Of a DNA stretch of 64,000 nt, positions 35,760 through 44,139 are shown piece after piece (the first letter of the stretch is position 1; each line of letters begins with the position of its first letter). The stretch is from Sphingobacterium sp. GVS05A (GTDB taxonomy: Bacteria; Bacteroidota; Bacteroidia; Sphingobacteriales; Sphingobacteriaceae): contig NZ_JAHXYR010000007.1 in NCBI RefSeq assembly GCF_019969845.1, positions 124,001 through 188,000 on the forward strand. Direction: 5' to 3'. The notes below the pieces were generated by a model. That model ran no database searches, was not told the DNA's origin, and was given only the letters and a program-made list of their open reading frames with translations. The position numbers were made by a program, and so were the translations under genes.

Positions 35760-37514
35760 TTATTCGAAATTGGAATCGCTCCAATAAGGATTTACATTTC
35801 TTAGATTTTGAGGTACCCAAAAGATCGATGTTGTAAAATTATCATCTGATTTCACTTTTGCATAGTTGTCTGGGTTGTTTTGTTGTTCTGCTGTAGGGTA
35901 TCTTAATCTCTCAGGGAACGGTTTCATTACTTTTCCATTAAAAGTCATTGGTTCCAGTTTTGGATGTCTTGTTCTTCTGACTTCTGTCCATAATTCGTAT
36001 GGGCACATGATGTTTAAATGGATATATTTTTGTTGCATAATAATTTCCAGTTTATCATCGGCATTGGTTTTAGCATTATATTTAGCTGCGATGAAGTCAG
36101 AATATTTTGTGACATCACTCGCGGCTGGTTTGGCTGGGTGTAATATCAGTTGACTTTTTTGGAAGTCACTTTCATCACTTCTATTATACCAAAAATTAGT
36201 AGAGTTAGAAATTGCATTTTTGATATGTGCATCAGCTGTACGACCGGTATTTCCTAAGTTTTTTAAAGTAATTTCGGCCAAGATCAAGTCTACTTCTGCT
36301 TGTGACATCATATAGACTGGGAACTTCTTGTTCATGGTAATGTTGGCAAAATTATAAAGAGATTTTGAATTTTGTTTGAAATGATCACTTATATTCCCAT
36401 TGGGCCCACCTGTGTAATATTTCTCTCCGCCATCATAAATTGGTTTTTGGGCATCTGCATTCATACTGACTCCACGATAGTCTCCGATGGATTCGGCAAA
36501 ATTACTATGCTTAGTTGGAAATGCAATTACAGGTAGTCTAGGGTCATCTACACCTTTTTCATACGCAGAAGTGCCATAGTTCATCCTTTTTATTATAATA
36601 TTAGGGATGAATGTGCCTGCCCAACCTTCAAATAATCCTCTAACCCATTCTCCACCGTTTCTTGGATCTAGGTCATAAGGCATTTGCCAAACCATATCTG
36701 TTGTAGGTAGATTGTTCTTTGCCAACGTTTCATTAATGTGCGTCTTCGCCGTATTTTCGTCTACTCCGGATATCCTTAATGCATATTTTAGGCGCAAAGC
36801 ATTGATGTACTGAAGCCATTTATTGATGTCGCCTCGAAATGCAATATCTTGATTTTTAAATGTTGAAATAGCAGCAGGGCTCATTTTGTCGTATGCAGCA
36901 GGAAGTTCATCTGAGATCTTTTTTAAATCTCCCAATACACTTAGATAGATTTCTTTTGGATCATCATATTTTGGAAAAAATAAACGATCCTTGCCGCGAA
37001 AGGCTTCCGAATAGGGGATGGAGTTATAAAAATCTACAGTGAGTAGAGCTGCATAATCTTTAACAACCGTCACTAAATGATAGTATATGATATTATCGTC
37101 AAGCTCCTGCCCGGATACATTAGCTAGGTTGTCTTTGATCACAGCCCAAGCATTCGCGCGTTCATAAAACGCCTTCATTCTGTTCTGCCATAATTGGTTT
37201 TCACTTCCGAACCCGTTAACACCTGATAAGTCATCATAAAGACTAAACCAAGCATAGCGATCCGTTATATAGCGTTGTGAGACTTGTGTATAGCCCGCGA
37301 CACCCATGGCGCCTGTTCCTGCTATATCCCACCACCATTCGCCGTAGTCTTGAACATAAAATTTCCATTGGTACAGTGTAGAAGTAAATAATCCGCTAAA
37401 AAGATTTCCTGTTTTGTCATATATTTCAGGATTGGTAAATTCCTTATCTAATGTCTTTTTACATCCTGTAAATAGGATAAAAACCGATGCTATTACTATT
37501 GATATTTTTTTCAT
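35760..37514 (-). CDS. SusD/RagB-family lipoprotein (copy 3)
   Basis: This 584-residue lipoprotein has Cys18 in FILFTGC, followed by KKTLDKEFTNPEIYD. An aromatic-rich stretch comes next (QWKFYVQDYGEWWWDIAG) that may contribute to glycan stacking. The helical core has FYNSIPYSEAFRG and KWLQYINALRLKYALRISG. The C-terminus has SQAEVDLILAEITLK and QQKYIHLNIMCPYELWTEVRR, usual for the family. The gap to susC copy 3 is 18 bp. It should bind the substrate of that receptor at the surface. A terminator follows, so ROK copy 3 is not part of this unit. Confidence 0.91.
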   Translation of the reverse strand: MKKISIVIASVFILFTGCKKTLDKEFTNPEIYDKTGNLFSGLFTSTLYQWKFYVQDYGEWWWDIAGTGAMGVAGYTQVSQRYITDRYAWFSLYDDLSGVNGFGSENQLWQNRMKAFYERANAWAVIKDNLANVSGQELDDNIIYYHLVTVVKDYAALLTVDFYNSIPYSEAFRGKDRLFFPKYDDPKEIYLSVLGDLKKISDELPAAYDKMSPAAISTFKNQDIAFRGDINKWLQYINALRLKYALRISGVDENTAKTHINETLAKNNLPTTDMVWQMPYDLDPRNGGEWVRGLFEGWAGTFIPNIIIKRMNYGTSAYEKGVDDPRLPVIAFPTKHSNFAESIGDYRGVSMNADAQKPIYDGGEKYYTGGPNGNISDHFKQNSKSLYNFANITMNKKFPVYMMSQAEVDLILAEITLKNLGNTGRTADAHIKNAISNSTNFWYNRSDESDFQKSQLILHPAKPAASDVTKYSDFIAAKYNAKTNADDKLEIIMQQKYIHLNIMCPYELWTEVRRTRHPKLEPMTFNGKVMKPFPERLRYPTAEQQNNPDNYAKVKSDDNFTTSIFWVPQNLRNVNPYWSDSNFE

Positions 37515-37532
37515 GATTGAATGTCTAATTGG

Positions 37533-40500
37533 TTAAAAACTAACGTTAACACCGAAAGTGAATGTTCTGACGGATGGATAAAACGAATTTTCAATGTAGG
37601 ATTGTGCACCAAGAGCGGCTTCAGCATCAATATTTGGTATACTTTTGTAAAGATATCCAAGGTTTCTAGCAGCAGCCGTCAAGGTCAACTTTTGGAGTTT
37701 TAAATTATTAGCCCATTGCTGCGGAATGGTATATGAAACCGAGATCTCTCGAAATTTGATATAGTCGTTTTTGAACAAACGATCTGGCGGCCAAGATGTG
37801 CCCAAGTCATTAATATAAGTTCCATAATAGGTTGGCGCGCTTACAATTTGGTTGTTTTTGACGTATGCCCCATTTGATTCCATTACCCCGTCCAAAATTA
37901 TACCATCGTGATAAATTATCCCATCTTTGGAATCCGATGGAGCAGCTGCATTATGTTGCGTTTGGATAAATTTGTTGTTTTTATCGATGTAATAAGCAAC
38001 ACCTCCATTTTCTTCGTCACGCCCTGGTAAGCTTTGCTTGATCACCCCTGTACCCATTAAATAGTTATTGGTATAAGAAAAGACAGATCCGCCGAATTTG
38101 TAATCCAATCCGAGGTGGAAATTGAACCCTTTGAAGAAGAAATCATTCATAAAACCGCCGAAAATATCAGGATTGACATTTTTTCCAATGTAGGAGACAT
38201 CGTCAGATAATTGATATAATCCATTTGGGCCAATAATCTTGTTTCCGCTTTCATCTCTTTTATAGTCATAGGCTTTAATTTCGCCAATTCTTTTTCCTTC
38301 TTCAGCAAATACTTGGAAGCCACTATTTCCAGTGATGTATTTTTGAGTGATTCCTGGGTATAATGCGATGACTTTTGAAAATTGATTAGCAGCGGTAAAT
38401 GTTAGATCCCATCTAAATTTTTCGTTCGCAATTGGTGCCGCCTTGATGAATATCTCGTGTCCCCAATTCCTTAAATTTCCGGTATTAATTTTGGCAGAGG
38501 AATAGCCTGTTGAGGAAGATAAGGGCTGAGAAATAATCTGATCGTAGGTATTGTTGTTATAAAACGAATAATCAATTTCTAATCTACTGTTTTGGAACCA
38601 CCTTGTATTAAATCCGATCTCTATTTCTCTTTTTCTAAACGGTTTTATCATTTCTAGGAAGAGACTGGATGGAGGAGTGACAGTAACTGGGCCATAAGAG
38701 TATGGTAACTGTCCTACACTAAAAATGTTATTTGCAAAATATCGATCTCCGGTAGCGGTCGAGGGACCTCCACCGACATTTGCCCAGGCTACGCGAAGTT
38801 TACCATACTGTAGCTTGGGTATTTTAAAGTCGTTTGAAAAGTTCCATGTATAGGAAAGTCCAGGATAAAAATAGGAGTTATTAGGTGATTGTAAGGTAGA
38901 ATTCCAGTCGTTTCGGGCTTGCAATTCCAGATAGTGACTTTCTTTATAAGATATTGTAGCCGATCCAAGCATGCTATATAAAACATCAGACCCTCTTCCA
39001 TTTCCCATAACCTGACCTCGAGCTCCTGCGGTAGGCCAATTTGCAATATTGGCATTGTTTAATGAATACCAGTCTGGATACAATAAGCCCATATTCCCTG
39101 TAGAAGTAAACATATTGTTGTCGGTAATCTTTTGATATGCACCACCTATAAATCCAAAAACGTTCCAATCTTTGTTGAAACTATTTTCGTATTTCATGAG
39201 TCCTTGATAGTTTTGTACGGTTGTATTGCGTTTGGTCCATTTATATCCGCCTCCAATTCTATCTGGAACCATTCTGGTTATTTTATTTTCAGTAACAACA
39301 TCTGTATTGGTGTAATCAATAGACGCTTGTCCAATAAATGAAACATGTGGACTAAATTGTAATGTCGTTTTGATTGAGCTGACTAAGTGGAATTTGGTGT
39401 CTTTATCTAGATTATCATTCTGTTCCCAAAGGATATTAGAGGTGGCATTAGGCCAAAAGCCCGGTGAACCGCCTGCTAAACCATAGGGTTCAAGATCTTT
39501 TCTGTATCCTTGTGCGTCATGATAAAATCCTTTAATCCAATTGTAATCATAGTCGCGATTTAAGCCTGTAGCCACCCATTGTTGAATATTGGGCCTTCTA
39601 TTTTTTGTGTTGACGCTATACAAATTGTTCACAAATTCGAAACTGGCAAATTTCGATGGCATAAAATTTCCATTGAAACTAAATGTATTTTGCTTTTGTT
39701 TAAACCCAGGTAATATATCGTTGTAGGTATTGGTGGTATAGGACGCACGAGCGCTACCAATCTCGCCTCCCCCTGAAACGGCTATATTAGTCCTGTTATT
39801 AACTCCTGTTTTAAAAAAATTAATAAAGTTGTCCGGATAGGCATGATACGTACTCATGGTGCTATCATAAAGCATAATGTCTGAGTTGTCAAATTTAGGC
39901 CCGAAACTAAATCTACTCAGTGGTAACTTTCTAATTTTTTTACCATTAATATCTGCATACTGGATGTCATTGGTAGATGCTCCAGATCCATAGTCATTTT
40001 GGAAGTCAATATAAGTAAATGGTTTGTCAATACTTATCTGCTGGTTCACTTGAATTCCTAGCCCACGTGTTTTCCGTCCACTTTTTGTTGTTACTAAAAC
40101 AACACCATTTAAAGCTTGGCTACCATAAAGCACGGTGGCTTTCGCCCCTTTTAGAATCTCGATTGACTCAATATCTTCAGAATTTAAGTCATTTATTCCC
40201 GATCCCATATCAAAAGAATTCAAAGGATCATATCCCCTTGATTCCATTGAAGTACTTTCGTCATAAAGCGGTACACCGTCTACAACAAATAGTGGCCGTG
40301 TATTAGTTCCAGATTCCAATCCTGCGGCTCCGCGAATACGAATATTGACGCCACCTGTTGGACCACCTGAACCTATATTGATGCCCACACCTGCGGCTTT
40401 TCCGTACATTGCTAGAAAAGGGTTCTGGGTTGCCCCTGCTTTTAGCAAGTCGTCAGAGGTAACGGTTGCTGTTGCATAACCTAACGATTTTTTATCTCTT

Positions 40501-40838
40501 TTGATGCCTAAAGCTGTTACAACAACTTCATCTAATGAAGATTCGTCACTTTCCAATAAGATTTTAATTGCGCTCGCCGAACCGACAACGATTTCCTGAG
40601 GTTTGTAACCAATCATAGAAATTCGGATCGTTTGTCCTTTTTCAGCGTTGATTTTAAATGATCCGTGCTCATTGGTAAGTGTTTTGGCAATTGAGCCTTT
40701 AACGGCTACAGTAGCACCAGGAAGGGGGCCTGTTTTGTCTGACACATTGCCAGAAACCGTTTGTTGCGCATAAAGTGCTGTTGCGCTAAACAGTGTGCAT
40801 AGGGCTAAGCCTGCACTTTTTTTGTAAAAGACACTCAT
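37533..40838 (-). CDS. SusC-like TonB-dependent receptor (copy 3)
   Basis: This 1101-residue SusC importer begins MSVFYKKSAGLALCTLFSA, matching copies 1 and 2. A carboxypeptidase-regulatory-like domain follows (about 26-95), then the SusC box DEVVVTALGIKRDKKSLGYA. The plug has FVVDGVPLY and ILKGAKATVLYGSQALNG, and the barrel ends in TFGVNVSF. There is no STN domain. It is the first gene of its unit, with no ROK gene in front, but its promoter carries the same inverted repeat as the ROK promoters. A ROK protein is therefore likely to act on it in trans. The substrate is unknown. Confidence 0.93.
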   Translation of the reverse strand: MSVFYKKSAGLALCTLFSATALYAQQTVSGNVSDKTGPLPGATVAVKGSIAKTLTNEHGSFKINAEKGQTIRISMIGYKPQEIVVGSASAIKILLESDESSLDEVVVTALGIKRDKKSLGYATATVTSDDLLKAGATQNPFLAMYGKAAGVGINIGSGGPTGGVNIRIRGAAGLESGTNTRPLFVVDGVPLYDESTSMESRGYDPLNSFDMGSGINDLNSEDIESIEILKGAKATVLYGSQALNGVVLVTTKSGRKTRGLGIQVNQQISIDKPFTYIDFQNDYGSGASTNDIQYADINGKKIRKLPLSRFSFGPKFDNSDIMLYDSTMSTYHAYPDNFINFFKTGVNNRTNIAVSGGGEIGSARASYTTNTYNDILPGFKQKQNTFSFNGNFMPSKFASFEFVNNLYSVNTKNRRPNIQQWVATGLNRDYDYNWIKGFYHDAQGYRKDLEPYGLAGGSPGFWPNATSNILWEQNDNLDKDTKFHLVSSIKTTLQFSPHVSFIGQASIDYTNTDVVTENKITRMVPDRIGGGYKWTKRNTTVQNYQGLMKYENSFNKDWNVFGFIGGAYQKITDNNMFTSTGNMGLLYPDWYSLNNANIANWPTAGARGQVMGNGRGSDVLYSMLGSATISYKESHYLELQARNDWNSTLQSPNNSYFYPGLSYTWNFSNDFKIPKLQYGKLRVAWANVGGGPSTATGDRYFANNIFSVGQLPYSYGPVTVTPPSSLFLEMIKPFRKREIEIGFNTRWFQNSRLEIDYSFYNNNTYDQIISQPLSSSTGYSSAKINTGNLRNWGHEIFIKAAPIANEKFRWDLTFTAANQFSKVIALYPGITQKYITGNSGFQVFAEEGKRIGEIKAYDYKRDESGNKIIGPNGLYQLSDDVSYIGKNVNPDIFGGFMNDFFFKGFNFHLGLDYKFGGSVFSYTNNYLMGTGVIKQSLPGRDEENGGVAYYIDKNNKFIQTQHNAAAPSDSKDGIIYHDGIILDGVMESNGAYVKNNQIVSAPTYYGTYINDLGTSWPPDRLFKNDYIKFREISVSYTIPQQWANNLKLQKLTLTAAARNLGYLYKSIPNIDAEAALGAQSYIENSFYPSVRTFTFGVNVSF

Positions 40839-41015
40839 TTTCTACTATTTAAGGTTAATTAAATTGTTTAGTACTATGTCAATCCTTGGGATCAGCTATA
40901 GTTTTTGGTTAAATGTTAATCCAGGTACTCTAGTTAATAATCCGTATGATCTGGCTTATTGTTCCAGATCGTTATGTTTAAAAAACAAAATATGGTTAGT
41001 ATAAATTTTGTTACA

Positions 41016-41070
41016 TAAAATTAGGTATTTATTATTAAGTTCCAAATACTTTTTAAAAAAAAATAAAAAG
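41016..41070 (-). promoter_or_regulatory. Promoter and inverted-repeat operator of susCD copy 3
   Basis: CTTTTTA-N8-TAAAAAG spans 41049-41070. On the minus strand TTTG (41046-41043) and TAATTTTA (41023-41016) are 19 bp apart, the best -33/-7 pair of the four sites. The leader to the ATG at 40838 would be about 170 bases. Apart from this, the 318-bp gap 40839-41156 shows only AT-rich sequence and a TATATTTA at 41130-41137 that may be the -7 of the plus-strand gene at 41157. Confidence 0.6.
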
Positions 41071-41156
41071 AACTCCTGTTTGTGCCATTATTATTTTTTT
41101 TTATGCATAAATATGAATTGGGTAATACCTATATTTACTAGCTAATCACTTAATTT

Positions 41157-42371
41157 ATGATGAAACAACGTTATTATTCCTTGGATGTGTTTCGTGGGGC
41201 TACTGTGGCACTGATGATTATGGTAAACAATCCTGGGACATGGGCGCACATGTTTGCACCGCTTAAACATGCAGCCTGGCATGGATGCTCCCCAACAGAC
41301 CTCGTTTTTCCGTTTTTTCTATTCGCTGTAGGGAATGCGATGTCCTTTGTGATTCCCCGCTTGCAAGAAGCAGGTCCGGCAGTTTTCTGGAAGAAAGTGC
41401 TTAAACGTACGGTCTTAATTTTTGCAATTGGTCTTTTTATTAACTGGTGGCCTTTTATTAAATGGGAGGGAGCGGAACTGGTTTTTAAACAATGGGTAGA
41501 TCCCAATGATCCAAGTCGAGGTATTCGTATCCTTGGGGTATTGCAACGTATCGCCATTGCTTATTGTTTTGCATCTATATTAGCTTATTATTTTAAAGAA
41601 AAGGCAATTATCTGGATTTCTGCAGGTATACTATTGCTGTACTGGGCTGTTTGTGCATTAGCAGGGGGTGCTGATCCATATAGCTTAGAAGGATGGTTTG
41701 GGACAAAGTACGATATCGCTATTTTAGGGGTGCCGCATATTTATAAAGGTGAAGGTGTGCCATTCGATCCAGAGGGCTTGATGAGTACTTTGCCGGCAGT
41801 AGTTCAGGTTGTGTTTGGCTATCTGGTAGGGGTGTTTATTAAAAAACAAGGGCAGGTGGACTGGCTCTGGTCTAAGGTGCCTGCTTCAAATGAACCACAT
41901 TTTAAATTGTTGTCGGGGATGTTTGTGACTGGTTTTATCCTTGTTGTTTTAGCATGGATCTGGGCACTCGGTTTTCCGATCAATAAAAAAATCTGGACAA
42001 GTTCTTATGTGCTCTATACGACAGGACTTGCTACAATGACCATTGGCGGTATGATCTGGTTTATAGAGGTACAAGGTGTCAAAAATAAATTGACCCAATT
42101 TTTTGATGTGTTTGGCAAAAACCCTTTATTTATATTTGTACTGAGCGGAATTTTACCTCGTTTTCTGGGGCTATTCCGCATCCCGGATGGACTAGCTGAA
42201 GATGGGACTCAAAAATATATTGACGCTTTTGGCTGGTTTTATAAATATGTCTGTGCCCAAGTTCCCGGAATCCCGGAAGTCGGTTCTTTTGTCTATTCAC
42301 TGTGTTTTTTAACGCTAATGTGGGTAATCTGCTACTGGCTGGATAAGAAAAAGATATATGTAAAAGTATAG
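41157..42371 (+). CDS. HGSNAT-like (DUF5009) membrane acyltransferase family protein
   Basis: This 404-residue integral membrane protein has about ten predicted transmembrane segments. The N-terminal signature RYYSLDVFRGATVALMIMVN is followed by the conserved PTDLVFPFFLFAVGNA. These mark the heparan-alpha-glucosaminide N-acetyltransferase catalytic family (Pfam HGSNAT_cat/DUF5009). In eukaryotes that enzyme acetylates terminal glucosamine using acetyl-CoA from across the membrane. In Bacteroidota the members often lie in glycan loci, but their substrate is not established. There are tandem ATGs at 41157 and 41160. The gene is divergent from susC copy 3 and may belong to the same glycan programme (inference). 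Confidence 0.85.
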   Translation: MMKQRYYSLDVFRGATVALMIMVNNPGTWAHMFAPLKHAAWHGCSPTDLVFPFFLFAVGNAMSFVIPRLQEAGPAVFWKKVLKRTVLIFAIGLFINWWPFIKWEGAELVFKQWVDPNDPSRGIRILGVLQRIAIAYCFASILAYYFKEKAIIWISAGILLLYWAVCALAGGADPYSLEGWFGTKYDIAILGVPHIYKGEGVPFDPEGLMSTLPAVVQVVFGYLVGVFIKKQGQVDWLWSKVPASNEPHFKLLSGMFVTGFILVVLAWIWALGFPINKKIWTSSYVLYTTGLATMTIGGMIWFIEVQGVKNKLTQFFDVFGKNPLFIFVLSGILPRFLGLFRIPDGLAEDGTQKYIDAFGWFYKYVCAQVPGIPEVGSFVYSLCFLTLMWVICYWLDKKKIYVKV

Positions 42372-42398
42372 TGAGAGCGAAGAGGTTAGGATGGTGTA

Positions 42399-42429
42399 TT
42401 TGCTGATCCAAAAAAAAATACTACCTTTG
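42399..42429 (+). promoter_or_regulatory. Promoter of rpsO
   Basis: TTTG (42399-42402) and TACCTTTG (42422-42429), spacing 19, are an exact match to the Bacteroidota consensus. The start site should be near 42435, giving a leader of about 40 bases. Confidence 0.85.
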
Positions 42430-42473
42430 CACGCAATTAATAAATTTTTTAACGCTTTAATATTATTCAAGAA

Positions 42474-42752
42474 ATGTATTTAAGTAAAGAGTACAAAGCT
42501 GGAATCTTCGCAGAATTTGCTGGATCAGCTACTAACACTGGATCTACAGAAGGTCAAGTTGCTTTATTCACTAAGAGAATTGCTCACTTAACAGAGCATT
42601 TGAAAAAGAACAGAAAAGATTTCGGTACACAACGTGCCCTACAAATGTTGGTAGGTAAACGTCGTTCATTATTGGCTTATCTTTACAAAACTGATATTAA
42701 CCGTTACCGTGCGATCATCAAAGGTCTAGGTCTACGTGATATCATCAAATAA
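42474..42752 (+). CDS. rpsO: 30S ribosomal protein S15
   Basis: This 92-residue ribosomal protein binds 16S rRNA in the central domain and helps to assemble the small-subunit platform. The S15 signature is clear: GSTEGQVALFTKRIAHLTEHL, then HLKKNRKDFGTQRALQMLVGKRRSLLAYL. The length is normal. Codon use is that of a highly expressed gene (CGT, GGT). It has its own consensus promoter and a strong terminator, so it is monocistronic. pnp, its classical neighbour, lies 1.4 kb downstream, separated by a DUF6266 gene on the other strand. Confidence 0.98.
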   Translation: MYLSKEYKAGIFAEFAGSATNTGSTEGQVALFTKRIAHLTEHLKKNRKDFGTQRALQMLVGKRRSLLAYLYKTDINRYRAIIKGLGLRDIIK

Positions 42753-42775
42753 GCTTTTGTACAAAGGTTTTTAGG

Positions 42776-42807
42776 AAAGCCATCCAAATTTTGGATGGCT
42801 TTTTTTA
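42776..42807 (+). terminator. Terminator after rpsO
   Basis: AAAGCCATCC and GGATGGCTTT form a 10-bp stem with a seven-base A/T loop, followed by a run of T. It starts 24 bp after the rpsO stop. Confidence 0.9.
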
Positions 42808-42863
42808 TAAAATATCTCGTTTTAGGTATTATACCTATATAATTGTGTCATTAATAACTATCG

Positions 42864-43523
42864 TCACACGTCTATCTTGCCCAAGTGCAGACTGTCTGTA
42901 TTACCTCCACCATAGCTCTCTACAAAAAATATATACACTTCATAAGTCGCTTCCTTTGTATGTTCTGGAATATTAATATCCTGTTTGCCAGATATTAAGC
43001 TGTTTTTCGATTCGTTCGTCAAAAGTGCATATTCAACTCCATTATCCGCTGCGCTATATAGGACTAGGAAGGAATCGTAAGACCTTGTGTCAAACTTCTT
43101 CTCCAGATAGGCATCATATTCCCAAGTAACCTGAAGCACTCCGTTTTCTTGATCGAAATCCATCGTGTAAGAAGTGATGGGGTTGGGGCTTCCTTTGGCA
43201 ACCATAAATTTCTTCCAGTCAACTACAAAACCGTCTCCTTCCTGCATAAGTGCTTCGTTCAGATTATAAGACATCGCACCATCATATGCCCGCTTTGGAT
43301 AACTGTACGCCTTATAGCCTATCTTGATGATCGGATTTAACATACTAATATGCGACCTCACAATTTTGAAGCGTGTTCTACTGAGCAGCTGTTCAGTAGT
43401 GGGCTCCCGTTTTTTAACGCGTGGGAGAGAGCGTACATAATTTCCTGTTTTCGTCAACACAAACACAACAGAACCTGCTTTCCCAGAAACAGTTCCATTA
43501 ACGCCATTTTTGATAATTGCCAT
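42864..43523 (-). CDS. DUF6266 family protein
   Basis: I start this gene at the ATG at 43523, where the typical family start MAIIKNGVNGTVSGKAGSVV begins; the longer frame to 43586 adds 21 residues with no family likeness. The protein (219 residues) has no signal peptide. The N-terminal motif with GKAGSVVFVL is followed by LPRVKKREPTTEQLLSRTRF. The C-terminal half looks like a beta-rich, fibronectin-like domain (about 120-219). DUF6266 proteins are common in Sphingobacteriaceae, often in many copies per genome, and have no known function. The gene is isolated between rpsO and pnp, and phased 11-bp repeats lie about 130 bp upstream. Confidence 0.8.
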   Translation of the reverse strand: MAIIKNGVNGTVSGKAGSVVFVLTKTGNYVRSLPRVKKREPTTEQLLSRTRFKIVRSHISMLNPIIKIGYKAYSYPKRAYDGAMSYNLNEALMQEGDGFVVDWKKFMVAKGSPNPITSYTMDFDQENGVLQVTWEYDAYLEKKFDTRSYDSFLVLYSAADNGVEYALLTNESKNSLISGKQDINIPEHTKEATYEVYIFFVESYGGGNTDSLHLGKIDV

Positions 43524-43652
43524 AACTAACTGATTAGAAAATAGATAATCAAGATAAACATTAAAACCGAAACATCCTAATACCAAATTATACCTAATAA
43601 CAATTTTTAATCAATTTTTAGACAGTAATCAGTCATTCGTTATTCAGTCTAT

Positions 43653-43696
43653 ACTGAGTCATCACTGAGCAAGCACTGAACAAACACTGAAGAAGT
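43653..43696. repeat. Four phased 11-bp direct repeats (ACTGA-N6)
   Basis: ACTGA occurs at 43653, 43664, 43675 and 43686, exactly 11 bp apart. The last three units are the most alike: ACTGAGCAAGC, ACTGAACAAAC, ACTGAAGAAGT. On the minus strand they read as TTCAGTG-type units about 130-175 bp upstream of the DUF6266 start. The spacing of one helical turn suggests a multimeric regulator site (inference). More CAGT copies lie just outside, at 43630 and 43645. Confidence 0.6.
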
Positions 43697-43861
43697 AGCG
43701 TTAAAAGATAAAATTTGATCCCTATTTGATCATAATGTGCTGTCCTTAAAAATTAAAGGAGGAAAAAAGGAAAGGAGTGTGATTGTGTAACAAAAATGCC
43801 CAAATTTAAAATCACAATTTCTGGCTTGATAAGTTAGATCTAAATATATTAAAAGTACCCA

Positions 43862-43924
43862 ATGTCCGATTTTTTCTGGATGGGCCGTTGTTTTTCGGAA
43901 AATGTTCCAAAAGGTACAACCTAA
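43862..43924 (+). CDS. Possible 20-codon small ORF ending in a terminator (uncertain)
   Basis: The ATG at 43862 opens a 20-codon frame (MSDFFWMGRCFSENVPKGTT) whose TAA at 43922 overlaps the left arm of the terminator at 43921-43950. Other genes in this window also have terminators touching their stop codons, which is the main reason to list it. I find no promoter and no known family. It may be chance, or part of a small RNA. The 616-bp gap 43524-44139 otherwise holds the 11-bp repeats and the pnp promoter. Confidence 0.25.
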   Translation: MSDFFWMGRCFSENVPKGTT

Positions 43925-43950
43925 AAAAGCACCTTCGGGTGCTTTTTTAG
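43921..43950. terminator. Orphan terminator with TTCG tetraloop
   Basis: CTAAAAAAGCACC-TTCG-GGTGCTTTTTTAG is a perfect 13-bp stem with a stable tetraloop and T-runs on both strands. No annotated gene ends into it on either strand, so it may end a small RNA or the small ORF at 43862. Confidence 0.85.
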
Positions 43951-44032
43951 AAGCAGATTTCCAAAGAATGACATCGGATGCTTCAGCTCCCTGTGGGCTG
44001 AGTATTGGCTTTGCATATTTAGCCTGCTGTTA

Positions 44033-44066
44033 ATTGCATTAATCTTAATATTTTAATTTACCTTTG
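44033..44066 (+). promoter_or_regulatory. Promoter of pnp
   Basis: ATTG (44033-44036) and TACCTTTG (44059-44066) stand 22 bp apart. The -7 element is identical to that of rpsO. The start site should be near 44072, with a leader of about 70 bases. Confidence 0.7.
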
Positions 44067-44139
44067 TGCTGAAATCTAACGTATTTAAAATATCGGCACG
44101 CTGCCAACAAGATGAAAAGCGTGTCAAAAACAAGATTAA

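Noticed and set aside
21359..40838. Three similar susC genes as a mobile element
   Set aside because: I see no transposase, integrase, terminal repeats or target-site duplication.
43653..43696. Short repeats as a CRISPR array
   Set aside because: Units are only 11 bp with no spacers of CRISPR size and there are no cas genes.
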